Source: Paenibacillus endophyticus (GTDB lineage Bacteria > Bacillota > Bacilli > Paenibacillales > Paenibacillaceae). From it: a stretch of 64,000 bases of DNA. Of the stretch, positions 1 to 9,218 are shown piece by piece. Within the stretch, counting starts at the first letter, position 1. Each line of letters begins with the position of its first letter. Both the position numbers and the translations under genes were made by a program. The DNA is taken from assembly GCF_014192395.1 (NCBI RefSeq), contig NZ_JACHXW010000023.1, positions 1-64,000 on the forward strand, in the 5' to 3' direction. The notes below the pieces were generated by a model. The model made no database searches and had not been told where the DNA came from. It saw only the letters and a program-made list of their open reading frames with translations.

Positions 1-855
1 GTCGTTCTCATGATTCTGCTATGTGTGTCTGTGCTGTATCCGTTCGCCTATATGCTGGCGATCTCGCTGAATGAGGGAACCGACGCAGCGAAGGGCGGCG
101 TATACTTGCTGCCAAGGGCATTCACGCTGATTAACTATGAAATCGTACTCGGCAACGAAGTGATTCAGCACGCTTATCTCATTACGATATTGCGTACGAT
201 TGCAGGTACAATAGCTGGCCTTATGGTTACGCTGATGGTGGCATTCGGCTTATCGTATACGAAGGTTCCATTCCGCAAATCGATTCTAAGCTATATTTTG
301 CTGACGATGCTATTCAGCGGAGGACTTGTGCCTCTCTATATTCAGCTTTATAATTTGGGGCTTATTAACAACTTCTTGGTGTATATCATACCCGGCATGT
401 TCTCGGCTTGGAATATGTTTGTCATGCTGAAGTTCATTCAGGGCATTCCGGAGGCGCTTGTCGAGTCGGCGGAGCTGGACGGTGCAGGACCTTTCCGCGT
501 ATTGCTCCAAATCATCGTTCCGCTGTCGAAGCCGATGCTTGCGGCAATCGGATTGTTCACCGCAGTCGGCCATTGGAATGATTGGTTCGCTGGAGCATTC
601 TACGTCACCAAGCAAGATCTTATTCCGGTTCAAACGTTTCTCCAGCAGTTATTGTCGGCACAGGATATGTCAGCCATCTTGGGCTCGAACTCGAATCAGG
701 AAGCACTAGCCAGAGGTTCGCAAATGCAGAACGTGACGCTCATGTCAGTCAAAATGGCAACCGTAATGGTGAGCGCGATTCCGATTCTATGTGTGTATCC
801 GTTCCTTCAGAAGTATTTCGTGAAGGGCGTATTGATCGGCTCTGTCAAAGGATAA
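1..855 (+). CDS. Carbohydrate ABC transporter permease, LplC/YtcP type (5' truncated)
   Basis: This is the inner-membrane permease subunit of a CUT1 oligosaccharide importer. The frame is open from base 1, and the first ATG at 10 lies inside a hydrophobic segment, so the true start is upstream of the window. About five membrane segments are visible. The cytoplasmic EAA loop that contacts the ATPase is clear (ESAELDGAGPFRVLLQIIVP), and the C-terminal pattern YPFLQKYFVKGVLIGSVKG is typical of the LplC/YtcP branch. It is followed after 75 nt by its solute-binding lipoprotein and then by a YesM/YesN-type regulator pair, the usual Paenibacillus order. The partner LplB-like permease must lie upstream. 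The substrate cannot be read from the sequence; the downstream GH2 gene suggests a plant oligosaccharide. Confidence 0.9.
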   Translation, partial: VVLMILLCVSVLYPFAYMLAISLNEGTDAAKGGVYLLPRAFTLINYEIVLGNEVIQHAYLITILRTIAGTIAGLMVTLMVAFGLSYTKVPFRKSILSYILLTMLFSGGLVPLYIQLYNLGLINNFLVYIIPGMFSAWNMFVMLKFIQGIPEALVESAELDGAGPFRVLLQIIVPLSKPMLAAIGLFTAVGHWNDWFAGAFYVTKQDLIPVQTFLQQLLSAQDMSAILGSNSNQEALARGSQMQNVTLMSVKMATVMVSAIPILCVYPFLQKYFVKGVLIGSVKG

Positions 856-930
856 GAGCCGTTACTTTGAGGGTATTTGGGCTTCATCACATACCGTTAT
901 TTAGGCAAGCGAAAAGGGGAGAAAAGAAGC

Positions 931-2631
931 ATGCAGAGCAAATGGGTAAAGAAGACCGGTTTAATGGCTATGTCGGCGGTCGTATTGGTTTCTGTGATCG
1001 CAGGATGTTCCGGTTCAAATGCATCCAAGAACGATCCGAAAAGCACGAATGCGGCACAAGGCGGAACGGAAACGACAAAAGGCTCGAACAAATTCAATCT
1101 ATGGCTGGGCTGGTCAGCAACGGTTAATAATGATAGCCTCGTCCAAAAAAATTGGAAGGAAACGGAGCCAGGCATTGAAGTTGTGCTTGAGGCTACGCAA
1201 GGTGACGCCGTTACGGCGCTTAACTTGAAGCTGAATACGGGCGGCTTCGAGGATGCAGCGGTCTTCAACCGCAGTGAAATCGTAAAAGCAGCGATGATTC
1301 GCTCCAATAAAGTTATGTCAGTCGAGCCATATTTCGATATGCCTGATCAATATCCCAACCTTGCAGCGATTCCTAAGGAATACTTGGATCAAATGAAGGA
1401 TGCGGATGGGCATATTTGGTCCATTCCAACCTGGTTCGATCAAAATCCAGATAATCCATGGCCGGGCTGGGCATCGCAAACATGGCTTGTCCGTACGGAC
1501 GTGCTTGAGAAAGCGGGAATGACCACAGCGGATTTGGCTACGATTGAAGGCGTTGAAGCATATTTGAAAAAAGCCGCTGAGCAAAAAGACGCGTCAGGCA
1601 AGCCGCTTATACCACTTAGCTTCTTAATGGATCCTAATGATACGGCAGGCTGGAACGATGAAAATACGGTTTTGAGCACGTTTGGCGTAACGACGGGAGG
1701 CGGTATTATCCCGGTAGAGAAGAAGGGTGACGACCTTGTTCTCTTGTATGACGACCCACAGTATAAAGTGGCTTACCAATGGATGAATAAAATGTATCGT
1801 TCCAATCTGGTGGACCCAGAGGTCGTAACCGATAAAAAGGAACGCTACAAAGAGAAAAACAAAGCTGGACGCGTAGCCATGAACGTAGGCTCCTTCTTTA
1901 ATGTGGATAATTCAATCTGGGAGACACTGGACGGCCCGACTGAGCCAGGCTGGTTCTATCAAGTCATTCCATTCCCTAAGGTAGAGGGCGTCGAGAAGCT
2001 AGGCGCGAACACGGTCATCAATCCGTATCCAGGATATGACGTCTACATTAGCAAAGATTCCAAAAATGTAGAGGCGGTTTTGAAGTTTCTTGATTACTCG
2101 CTTAAGCCTGGAGCGGAACAGCAGCAAGTCATTAACGAAGGACCGGAAGGAAAGTTCTGGGGCTGGATCGATCAGCCGCTAGGTCGATGGAGTTATATTG
2201 ATGCAGAATATGATAAAGCGCGTAATTCTGGCGAGCCTGCACAGAAAGCGAAAGTAACGCCAGAACTTTACATGATTTCTTCCTATAACAACGACTGGTA
2301 TCCGTGGTGGAATTACGGCACGGGCGAAAAAGTCGGAAATGAAAAAACGTCGGAATTCACGGCAACGGTAGGACAGATGGGCGCCGTGCGCAGCACGCAA
2401 ACCTATGACTTGGTTAAAGCGAAGGCAGGCGGTCTGCTGGAGAAATATTTGCCTGAGCTCGAAAATATTCGCAAAGAGTATAGAGCGAAATTCATCATGT
2501 CCAAAAGCGACGAGCAGTTTGAAGCAACTTGGTTGGCTTTCCGCGATGCCCTTGAGAAACGTGGGCACTGGACTGAAGTGAAGCAAGAATGGCAGGAGCA
2601 ATATGAAGTATTGTTGAAAGAGCAAGGCTAG
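931..2631 (+). CDS. Extracellular solute-binding lipoprotein of sugar ABC transporter
   Basis: A secreted, membrane-anchored receptor that captures an oligosaccharide and hands it to the permease encoded just upstream. The ATG at 931 is chosen because AGGGGAGAAAAG stands in front of it and it gives a proper signal (MQSKWVKKTGL, hydrophobic core, lipobox VIAGC); an in-frame ATG at 877 lacks this. The 566-residue length and the architecture fit the large LplA/YtcQ-type binding proteins (family 1). It is Trp- and Tyr-rich, as expected for a sugar-stacking cleft. An intrinsic terminator follows 15 nt after the stop, so the transporter transcript can end here and the regulators are at least partly separate. 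The substrate is unknown. Confidence 0.9.
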   Translation: MQSKWVKKTGLMAMSAVVLVSVIAGCSGSNASKNDPKSTNAAQGGTETTKGSNKFNLWLGWSATVNNDSLVQKNWKETEPGIEVVLEATQGDAVTALNLKLNTGGFEDAAVFNRSEIVKAAMIRSNKVMSVEPYFDMPDQYPNLAAIPKEYLDQMKDADGHIWSIPTWFDQNPDNPWPGWASQTWLVRTDVLEKAGMTTADLATIEGVEAYLKKAAEQKDASGKPLIPLSFLMDPNDTAGWNDENTVLSTFGVTTGGGIIPVEKKGDDLVLLYDDPQYKVAYQWMNKMYRSNLVDPEVVTDKKERYKEKNKAGRVAMNVGSFFNVDNSIWETLDGPTEPGWFYQVIPFPKVEGVEKLGANTVINPYPGYDVYISKDSKNVEAVLKFLDYSLKPGAEQQQVINEGPEGKFWGWIDQPLGRWSYIDAEYDKARNSGEPAQKAKVTPELYMISSYNNDWYPWWNYGTGEKVGNEKTSEFTATVGQMGAVRSTQTYDLVKAKAGGLLEKYLPELENIRKEYRAKFIMSKSDEQFEATWLAFRDALEKRGHWTEVKQEWQEQYEVLLKEQG

Positions 2632-2646
2632 CCGTAAACCATAAAT

Positions 2647-2680
2647 GGAGCAACCCCTTCTGGGAGGTTGCTCCCTTTTC
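2647..2680 (+). terminator. Intrinsic terminator after the binding-protein gene
   Basis: A 9-bp perfect inverted repeat, GGAGCAACC (2647-2655) with GGTTGCTCC (2666-2674), is followed by a short pyrimidine run CTTTTCC. It lies between the binding-protein gene and the sensor kinase. The T run is short, so partial read-through into the regulators is likely. Confidence 0.7.
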
Positions 2681-2722
2681 CATTGTTACGAATACGATTA
2701 CAATACGGAAAGGAGGGATACG

Positions 2723-4510
2723 ATGCAATTACGCCGCAGCCTTGAACGAATCGTTATCAAGTACACCCAGAAAATGAACCTGCGCCGAAAAATATTAATT
2801 TTGTATGGAGCCATTATTTTTGTTCCAACCATTTTTTTAGGCATTGTAGCGGGTTATCTTGCGCTTGAAAGCTTCAGGGACAATTATTTGGTCACCATTA
2901 ATGAAGCGATGCGCCAAACCGTTCAAAATATACAATTCCGCAAGCAAAGCTACGATGTGCTTGCTACGCGTACGGCAACGGATGGAGAGCTGATCTCGCG
3001 GCTAAGCCGTAATTACTCGGATATGTTCGAGCAGCTGAACACGGTCGAGTACGTAGACCGTTCATTTGTATATACGAGTAAATACTTACCGGGTATCGAT
3101 GATTTCCGAATTTATCACACGAATCCGATGCTTGTGCAGGATGGACGGCTGCTGTGGAAGCCAGAGGGGCGCATCCTGCAGCCTGATCTGAATGAGACGG
3201 ATTGGTATACCCAAACGAGCAAGGCTTCCAGCTCGTTGATATGGAGCAACGTGAACAAAGACAAGCTTGTCATCTCTCATAAAGTGATGAGCTCGACCGG
3301 CAATTTGCAGGGCATTATTTATATGCTGCTAGACTATAAATCGGTTTTTGGCAATCTGTTTGATCAGCCGTTTAGCGGTTCAGGCGAATTATCAATTATT
3401 GACGATTCCGGCACGATTATCGTTTCCTCCGATCCGGAAAAAATCGGATTGAAGCGGCAGTCCACGATGCTGAACCATCAATGGGAGGAAGCGGGCTCGT
3501 CCGATGGCATCATGGTAGATGGCAATTTGCTTATAGTAAGGTCGATTGATTCGAATTGGCATGTTGCCGCATTGATTCAGATGGATCAGCTGGAGCGTCA
3601 GTCCAAGACGATTTTGTACGGCATTATTGCTGTTATTTTTCTATTTCTGCTTTGTTCTATTTTTTTGATTATGACGGTGCTGAAAAATGTCGTATGGCGT
3701 ATTCACAAGCTTGGAACACGCATGTACGATGTCAGCCAGGGCCAATTCGATGTCAGCATCCGCAACACGGCTAAAGACGAGCTTGGCGATCTGGAAATTT
3801 TGTTTAATTCAATGTCCGGCCGTCTAGGCATGCTTGTTGAAGACATCACGCAGGCGAAGCTCAAGGAACGCGAGCAATCGTTCAAAGCGCTGCAGGCACA
3901 AATCAATCCGCATTTTATTTACAATTCGTTAAGTCTGCTCAGATGGCGAGCGCTGGATCTGCAAGACGATACGCAGCTGCGAACCATTGATGCACTGACC
4001 GCCTTTTACCGACTGGCGCTGGACAATAAAATTAATGTCATACAAATAAAGGGCGAGCTTGAGCATGTAAGAGCTTATTTGGACATTCAAGAGATGCGTT
4101 ATCCGGGCAGGGTGTCCATTGAATGGCATATTGATCCGGAGCTGCTGGACCTGTATACGATCAAGCTGTTATTGCAGCCTATTGTGGAAAATTGTTATTT
4201 GCATGGCAACATTACAGGCAGAAAGGACGGCGTCATCCGCATTTCGGCGCAGCTGGAGCAAGACCATATTCGATTTGAGGTGTTCGATAACGGGATAGGC
4301 ATCCCCAGCGAGATGCTGGAGCAAATTCGATTAGGCAAACAGGTGGGGAACGGCAACGGCTACGGCACGGCCAATATTCGCGAGCGGCTCCAGCTCTATT
4401 TTGAGAATAAGCATGAATTTGCCATAGACAGCAAGGAGAATGAGTGGACGGCGGTTACCATCAGGATACCTGCAAGCGTTCATAGGCCGCAGATTAGGAA
4501 GGTGATGTGA
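2723..4510 (+). CDS. Sensor histidine kinase, YesM/LytS type
   Basis: A membrane sensor kinase of a two-component system (595 residues). It has a first membrane segment near residues 20-45, a large extracellular sensor region, a second segment near 300-320, a HAMP linker, a HisKA_4-type phospho-acceptor motif (QAQINPHFIYN, His near residue 397), an N-box PIVENCYLHG and a glycine box DNGIGIP. The start at 2723 follows AAAGGAGGGATACG; a longer frame begins inside the preceding terminator hairpin and is rejected. Its stop overlaps the response regulator start. It probably senses the sugar, or its binding protein, and switches on the neighbouring transporter and the GH2 gene. Confidence 0.92.
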   Translation: MQLRRSLERIVIKYTQKMNLRRKILILYGAIIFVPTIFLGIVAGYLALESFRDNYLVTINEAMRQTVQNIQFRKQSYDVLATRTATDGELISRLSRNYSDMFEQLNTVEYVDRSFVYTSKYLPGIDDFRIYHTNPMLVQDGRLLWKPEGRILQPDLNETDWYTQTSKASSSLIWSNVNKDKLVISHKVMSSTGNLQGIIYMLLDYKSVFGNLFDQPFSGSGELSIIDDSGTIIVSSDPEKIGLKRQSTMLNHQWEEAGSSDGIMVDGNLLIVRSIDSNWHVAALIQMDQLERQSKTILYGIIAVIFLFLLCSIFLIMTVLKNVVWRIHKLGTRMYDVSQGQFDVSIRNTAKDELGDLEILFNSMSGRLGMLVEDITQAKLKEREQSFKALQAQINPHFIYNSLSLLRWRALDLQDDTQLRTIDALTAFYRLALDNKINVIQIKGELEHVRAYLDIQEMRYPGRVSIEWHIDPELLDLYTIKLLLQPIVENCYLHGNITGRKDGVIRISAQLEQDHIRFEVFDNGIGIPSEMLEQIRLGKQVGNGNGYGTANIRERLQLYFENKHEFAIDSKENEWTAVTIRIPASVHRPQIRKVM

Positions 4511-6108
4511 TGTTGTTAAAAGCGTTGATCGTGGATGATGAGCCGACCCATATTCAGGGGCTTGTGCGTTATATCAAGTGGGAGGAGCTGGGCTATGATA
4601 TGCCTTTCACCGCAGAGTCCGGTCAAGAGGCGCTCGACATCTTGCAGAATGCTTCTATCGATGTGCTGATCTCCGATGTATCTATGCCTGTTATGACGGG
4701 AATTGAGCTTGTTGCAAAGGCTAAAGCGAGCCAGCCGCAGCTTCAAGTGCTTATGATCAGCGGCTACAACGAATTCGAATTCGTACAGGAAGCGATGAAC
4801 GTTGGGGCGCAAGCCTATGTATTGAAACCGATTAAAGTAGAAGAGGTTGAGAGCAAGCTGACCGGATTTCGGAAGACGCTTACGAAGCTGAAGCAAATCG
4901 AGAATCAAGCACAGGAGCTGCAGCAGAAAGTATCCGGCAGCCTCGATATCGTTAGAGAACGATTCGTATCCGATGTGATTGGGGTAGCAGACATTCAGGT
5001 TGAAATGCTGCATTCATGGGGCAATCTGCTGGAGCTTCCCGCAAGCAATCAAGAAATCGGATTAATCGTTTTAGGATATGATCACTTTCACTCCTCGGTG
5101 CAGGATGCAAGGGAGCGGGTTGTGATCAGCAACGGATTTTTGAAAACGGTCCATATTGGCTTAAGCGATTATGACCATGTTTATGTCGCAAAGACCGGTA
5201 CCGATGAAATTGTCGCCCTGCATATTAATCTAAGCCCGCTTGAACGAGCGTCAATCGAGAAACAGCTTGCTTTCATTCAGAACGTGATGCATGAGCAATA
5301 CGGTTCAACGGTCACCATCGGCAGTAGCAGGGTATGCACGGCTTGGGAAGATGTGCCGTCGTTGTATAAGGAAGTGAAATTCATGATGGCGAGATTCCGC
5401 TTAATGGAGGGCGGGCAAATCTTGCATTACGATCGATTGGACGAATCGGAATTTCAACAATTTCGTCTGCGTGAAGAGATCATACCCGAGATTATACAGC
5501 TGACGGAGGACGCTGCCGATGCCCATAAGGTCGTGGACTACGTGAATAACGTGTTTGACATGCTGCTGCCTCAATCTTCTACGCTATTTACGTATGTGCA
5601 GGCGTTTGGCATGGCATTGCTCAGTGAACTGGCCCGTAAGCAGACATGGAACAAAGAGCTTGGCGGGGAAATGAATTTGGAGATGTGGCAGAAGCTTATC
5701 GATTGCAGAAGCGAGGCGCAAATTCGCGAGGTTGTGCTTGATTACGTTCAACGCCATATGGCTAATGAAAAGAAGAGCGAAGCGAGCCAAAGGCATAATC
5801 TAATCGGCAAGGTTACTGAATATTTGGAGACACATTTCCAGGAACATATTACAGTGAAGCAAATCGCTGAAATCCATCATCTGAATGCGAGTTATTTGAG
5901 CGTGCTGTTCAAGAAGGAAATGGGCAAAACAATATCAGATTTCCTTCAGGAAACGCGAATGAACAAAGCCAAAGAGCTGCTTAACAATCCGAGCATCAAA
6001 GTGTACGAAGTGTCGGAGCAGGTCGGATTTCAGACCTCCGCTTATTTTGCCTATTTGTTCAAGAAGACGACGGGCTATACGCCGCAAGAATATAGAGACT
6101 ACCATTAA
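4510..6108 (+). CDS. Response regulator, YesN type (REC + AraC HTH)
   Basis: The cognate regulator of the kinase just upstream (532 residues). The N-terminal receiver has the acidic pocket VDDEP, phospho-acceptor Asp near residue 56 in LISDVSMPVMTG, and the conserved Lys in VLKPIK. A long middle region of the YesN type follows, then a C-terminal AraC helix-turn-helix pair ending in the signature AYFAYLFKKTTGYTPQEYR. The ATG at 4510 overlaps the kinase stop as TGATG, behind GGAAGGTG; a GTG at 4507 is also in frame. Translational coupling is expected. It likely activates the upstream importer and the downstream GH2 gene, but no operator was identified. Confidence 0.92.
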   Translation: MLLKALIVDDEPTHIQGLVRYIKWEELGYDMPFTAESGQEALDILQNASIDVLISDVSMPVMTGIELVAKAKASQPQLQVLMISGYNEFEFVQEAMNVGAQAYVLKPIKVEEVESKLTGFRKTLTKLKQIENQAQELQQKVSGSLDIVRERFVSDVIGVADIQVEMLHSWGNLLELPASNQEIGLIVLGYDHFHSSVQDARERVVISNGFLKTVHIGLSDYDHVYVAKTGTDEIVALHINLSPLERASIEKQLAFIQNVMHEQYGSTVTIGSSRVCTAWEDVPSLYKEVKFMMARFRLMEGGQILHYDRLDESEFQQFRLREEIIPEIIQLTEDAADAHKVVDYVNNVFDMLLPQSSTLFTYVQAFGMALLSELARKQTWNKELGGEMNLEMWQKLIDCRSEAQIREVVLDYVQRHMANEKKSEASQRHNLIGKVTEYLETHFQEHITVKQIAEIHHLNASYLSVLFKKEMGKTISDFLQETRMNKAKELLNNPSIKVYEVSEQVGFQTSAYFAYLFKKTTGYTPQEYRDYH

Positions 6109-6140
6109 GAAATATGCTATGAGCTGGAGGATTTGAAAAA

Positions 6141-8960
6141 ATGATAATAGAGTCAATTGCGGGAACGTGGAGATTTAGCTTGGACGAGGCGAAGCAAGGC
6201 GTCGATCATAAATGGTATAACGAGCGGCTGCAGGATCACATACAGCTGCCAGGGACAACCTCGGAACATCAAAAAGGCGAATATAATACGGCTAGAGAAA
6301 TAGCCCATTTGACTGAGGCTTATCCGCTGAACGGTTATGCGTGGTACCAACGCGAGATTGAAATCAAAGCAGAATGGGCGAGCAAGCATATCCAGCTGTA
6401 CGTGGAGCGGACAAGAGTGACGCATGTTTGGATTGGCGATGAGCTGCAAGGCATGCAGAACAGCGTAAGCGCGCCGCATATTTATGAATTCGGGATCATG
6501 GCCCCTGGCATGTATACCTTAACCATATTGGTCGATAACAGCGGCCTGCCGATAAAAGGCGGTCATATGACATCACCCGATACGCAGACGAACTGGAACG
6601 GACTGCTTGGCAGAATAGAGATTCAAGCATCGGATTTGATCCGAATAGACAACGTCCAGGCATTCCCCGATGCTGGCAACAAGTCCGTTCAGCTCAGGTT
6701 TCAAGTGATCAACGATACGATGGGCAATGCGGATGCTAATCTATCCATCGCATTAGCAGACATGGTTGGGGCAATCCAAGGAAACGGAAATGCTGCAGCT
6801 GGAGTAAAGACGGCTATCATTCGCTCCGTACCGGGCATACAGTCTGTTGAACTGCACTATGAGCTCGGCGAAGATATCATGCTGTGGGATGAGTTTAACC
6901 CCGTATTATATCGCTTGCTTGTAAGTCTGGAGGCGAATGCTAACGGGCAGACGTATCGGAATGAGCAATCTGTCAGCTTTGGCATGCGCCAGTTCGGTAC
7001 GGAAGGCACACAATTCACGAATAACGGCCGTAAAGTATTTCTGCGGGGAAAACATGATGCGTTGGCCTTTCCTTTAACCGGCTATGCGCCGATGACGGTG
7101 GAAGAATGGGTCAAGGTGCTGTCTGTCGCTAAGTCCTACGGCATTAATCATTATCGCTTCCACACCTGCTGCCCGCCGGAAGCGGGATTCATGGCTGCAG
7201 ATCTGCTAGGTATTTATTTCGAGCCTGAATTGCCGTATTGGGGCGCATTTCAAGATCCTGCGGATGAGGGCTATGATGAGGCGAGATCGGACTATTTGCG
7301 TGAGGAAGGGTTGCGCATATTAAAGGCTTATGGCAATCACCCGTCATTTGCTCTGTTTACACTCGGCAACGAATTGCATGGCAGTCGCAACGCCATGTCG
7401 AGCCTGTTGAAGGAATATCGGGAGCAAGATAACAGGCGCTTATACGCAGAAGGGGCGAATAACTATTTCTGGGCGCCGGCTTTCTCGGAAGACTCCGATT
7501 TCTGGGTGACCATGCGAACAGGGCATGGCGAATCGATGGTTCGAGCTTCGTTCTCCCATGCGGACTTGCCGCTTGGACATGTGCAAGGCAGCTACCCTTC
7601 AACCGTTACGGACTATCGGGACAACCTTCCGGACATTCAAGTGCCTACGATTAGCCATGAAATTGGCCAATATCAATCCTTCCCGAACTTTGGCGAAATA
7701 GAGAAATACACAGGCGTCCTGAAGGCACGTAACTTTGAAGTGTTTCGCGAACGGCTTCAGGCCGCGGGAATGCTTGATCAAGCCGATCAATTTTTTCGGG
7801 CATCCGGACAGCTCGCGGTTATATGCTACCGCGAAGAGATTGAAGCCGCCTTGCGTACGCCGGGCTTCGGCGGGTTTCAACTGCTTGATCTGCAGGACTT
7901 TCCCGGTCAAGGAACGGCATTGGTTGGCGTATTGGACGCGTTCATGGATTCCAAGGGCTTCATAGAACCGGAGAAGTGGCGCGAGTTTTGCTCGGAAATC
8001 GTTCTGCTGGCAAGGATTCCGAAATTTACGTACACAACGGAGGAGACATTAGTCGCTGAGCTGGAGATCGCGAATTACGGGTCTGAATCGCTTGAAGCCG
8101 TACAGCTGGAGTGGTCGCTAAAGCAAGGAGACCGACTAATCGAGGCTGGAGTGACGGCGGCCAAGCATGTTCGGCAAGGCACTTTGGAAGACGTGGGTAC
8201 GCTGCAGATCGACCTGTCCGCAGCAGAGGCTCCCGCTAAGCTTACACTTGCGCTGAAATGGAAGGGCAGCGACGTCACGAATCATTATCCGATCTGGGTA
8301 TATCCGTCGGCGCAGGTTGAAGCCAAGCCGCAAGCTGAATTTCACTTGCGCAGGTCATTCGATCAAGAGACAAGCGATATTCTCGAAGAGGGCGGACGTG
8401 TTTTGCTCATTCCCCACCAAGAGCAGCTATCCTCTCATATCGATGGAGCGTTCGCATCGGACTTCTGGTGTTATCCTATGTTTAGATCCATCTGCGAGGG
8501 GAAAGACGCGGCTCCTGCACCGGGAACGCTCGGAATCTTATGTGATGAGAAGCATCCCGTGTTCAAGGCCTTTCCAACCGAGTTTCATAGCAACTGGCAG
8601 TGGTGGCCGATTCTGATACATTCCCATTCGCTTATACTGGATAAATGGCCGGAAGCATTCCGCCCCCTCGTGCAGGTCATTGACAACTTTGAGCGCAATC
8701 ATAAGCTCGGCTTGATCGTTGAAGCTAAGGTGGGCAAGGGAAGCCTGCTCATATGCGCAAGTGATCTTATTGGCCAGCAAGATAAGCCGGAGGTACGCCA
8801 GCTTCTTCATAGCCTGCAGCAATATGCGGCATCGGAGGAGTTCAACCCGTCCTTTGAACTCAGCTATGACCAAATACGCAGCGTGCTGGACCCGAATGCA
8901 GTGGGTGAACGCGAGACGCATCGCGGCCAAGCCGTTATTAATCCTTCCTATCCGAATTAG
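6141..8960 (+). CDS. Glycoside hydrolase family 2 protein
   Basis: A 939-residue GH2-type glycosidase without a signal peptide, so it probably cleaves imported oligosaccharides in the cytoplasm. It has an N-terminal jelly-roll sugar-binding domain (about 1-170, including AWYQREIEI), an immunoglobulin-like domain (about 170-290), a TIM barrel (about 295-600), and a C-terminal all-beta extension. The acid/base Glu is near residue 411 in TLGNELHG. The likely nucleophile Glu is near 507 in SHEIGQYQSFP. The ATG at 6141 follows GCTGGAGGATTTG. The gene lies 32 nt after the AraC-type regulator and ends at a strong terminator, so it is the last gene of this sugar locus. The exact activity (galactosidase, glucuronidase, arabinosidase or xylosidase) cannot be read. 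Confidence 0.85.
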   Translation: MIIESIAGTWRFSLDEAKQGVDHKWYNERLQDHIQLPGTTSEHQKGEYNTAREIAHLTEAYPLNGYAWYQREIEIKAEWASKHIQLYVERTRVTHVWIGDELQGMQNSVSAPHIYEFGIMAPGMYTLTILVDNSGLPIKGGHMTSPDTQTNWNGLLGRIEIQASDLIRIDNVQAFPDAGNKSVQLRFQVINDTMGNADANLSIALADMVGAIQGNGNAAAGVKTAIIRSVPGIQSVELHYELGEDIMLWDEFNPVLYRLLVSLEANANGQTYRNEQSVSFGMRQFGTEGTQFTNNGRKVFLRGKHDALAFPLTGYAPMTVEEWVKVLSVAKSYGINHYRFHTCCPPEAGFMAADLLGIYFEPELPYWGAFQDPADEGYDEARSDYLREEGLRILKAYGNHPSFALFTLGNELHGSRNAMSSLLKEYREQDNRRLYAEGANNYFWAPAFSEDSDFWVTMRTGHGESMVRASFSHADLPLGHVQGSYPSTVTDYRDNLPDIQVPTISHEIGQYQSFPNFGEIEKYTGVLKARNFEVFRERLQAAGMLDQADQFFRASGQLAVICYREEIEAALRTPGFGGFQLLDLQDFPGQGTALVGVLDAFMDSKGFIEPEKWREFCSEIVLLARIPKFTYTTEETLVAELEIANYGSESLEAVQLEWSLKQGDRLIEAGVTAAKHVRQGTLEDVGTLQIDLSAAEAPAKLTLALKWKGSDVTNHYPIWVYPSAQVEAKPQAEFHLRRSFDQETSDILEEGGRVLLIPHQEQLSSHIDGAFASDFWCYPMFRSICEGKDAAPAPGTLGILCDEKHPVFKAFPTEFHSNWQWWPILIHSHSLILDKWPEAFRPLVQVIDNFERNHKLGLIVEAKVGKGSLLICASDLIGQQDKPEVRQLLHSLQQYAASEEFNPSFELSYDQIRSVLDPNAVGERETHRGQAVINPSYPN

Positions 8961-8979
8961 CCAGCAGCATCAAATTAAA

Positions 8980-9021
8980 AACCTCCACGGCACACTTAGG
9001 TGACGTGGAGGTTGCTTTATT
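8980..9021 (+). terminator. Intrinsic terminator after GH2 gene
   Basis: A 10-bp perfect stem, AACCTCCACG (8980-8989) with CGTGGAGGTT (9004-9013), followed by GCTTTATTTAT. It closes the sugar locus just before a convergent operon. Confidence 0.8.
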
Positions 9022-9071
9022 TATATATAAGCATTTACATGTTTTCACCTATAAATGCGCTTATAAATCTC

Positions 9072-9121
9072 CGCGAAACGACTGCTTTTGCCACAGAGGA
9101 CGGCAACAGCTGTTTACGCTT
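9072..9121. repeat. 50-nt intergenic repeat, unit 1
   Basis: This 50-nt unit begins CGCGAAACG and contains GGACGGCAACAGC. It matches the unit at 9169-9218 at about 38 of 50 positions with no gap. The two lie between the GH2 terminator and the end of the haem-efflux ATPase gene. Short GC-rich intergenic repeats of this general look occur in Paenibacillus, which is stated from memory; the function is unknown. Confidence 0.6.
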
Positions 9122-9168
9122 GATGTATAGGAAAGTGTATTATTTCTCCAACTTTCTCTATATTTCTA

Positions 9169-9218
9169 CGCGAAACGTAAGCTTAGCCGCCATCGGACGG
9201 CAACAGCCGCTTACGCTT
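9169..9218. repeat. 50-nt intergenic repeat, unit 2 (contains a palindrome)
   Basis: The second copy of the unit at 9072-9121. It contains an inverted repeat CGTAAGC (9176-9182) with GCTTACG (9209-9215), so it can fold as a hairpin. The last codons and stop (TAA at 9213-9211) of the minus-strand ATPase gene lie inside it, so it may also act as the 3' end of that operon. Confidence 0.6.

Noticed and set aside
2645..2722. N-terminal extension of the first sensor kinase by 26 residues
   Set aside because: The extra codons lie in the terminator hairpin and have no ribosome site; ATG 2723 follows AAAGGAGGG.
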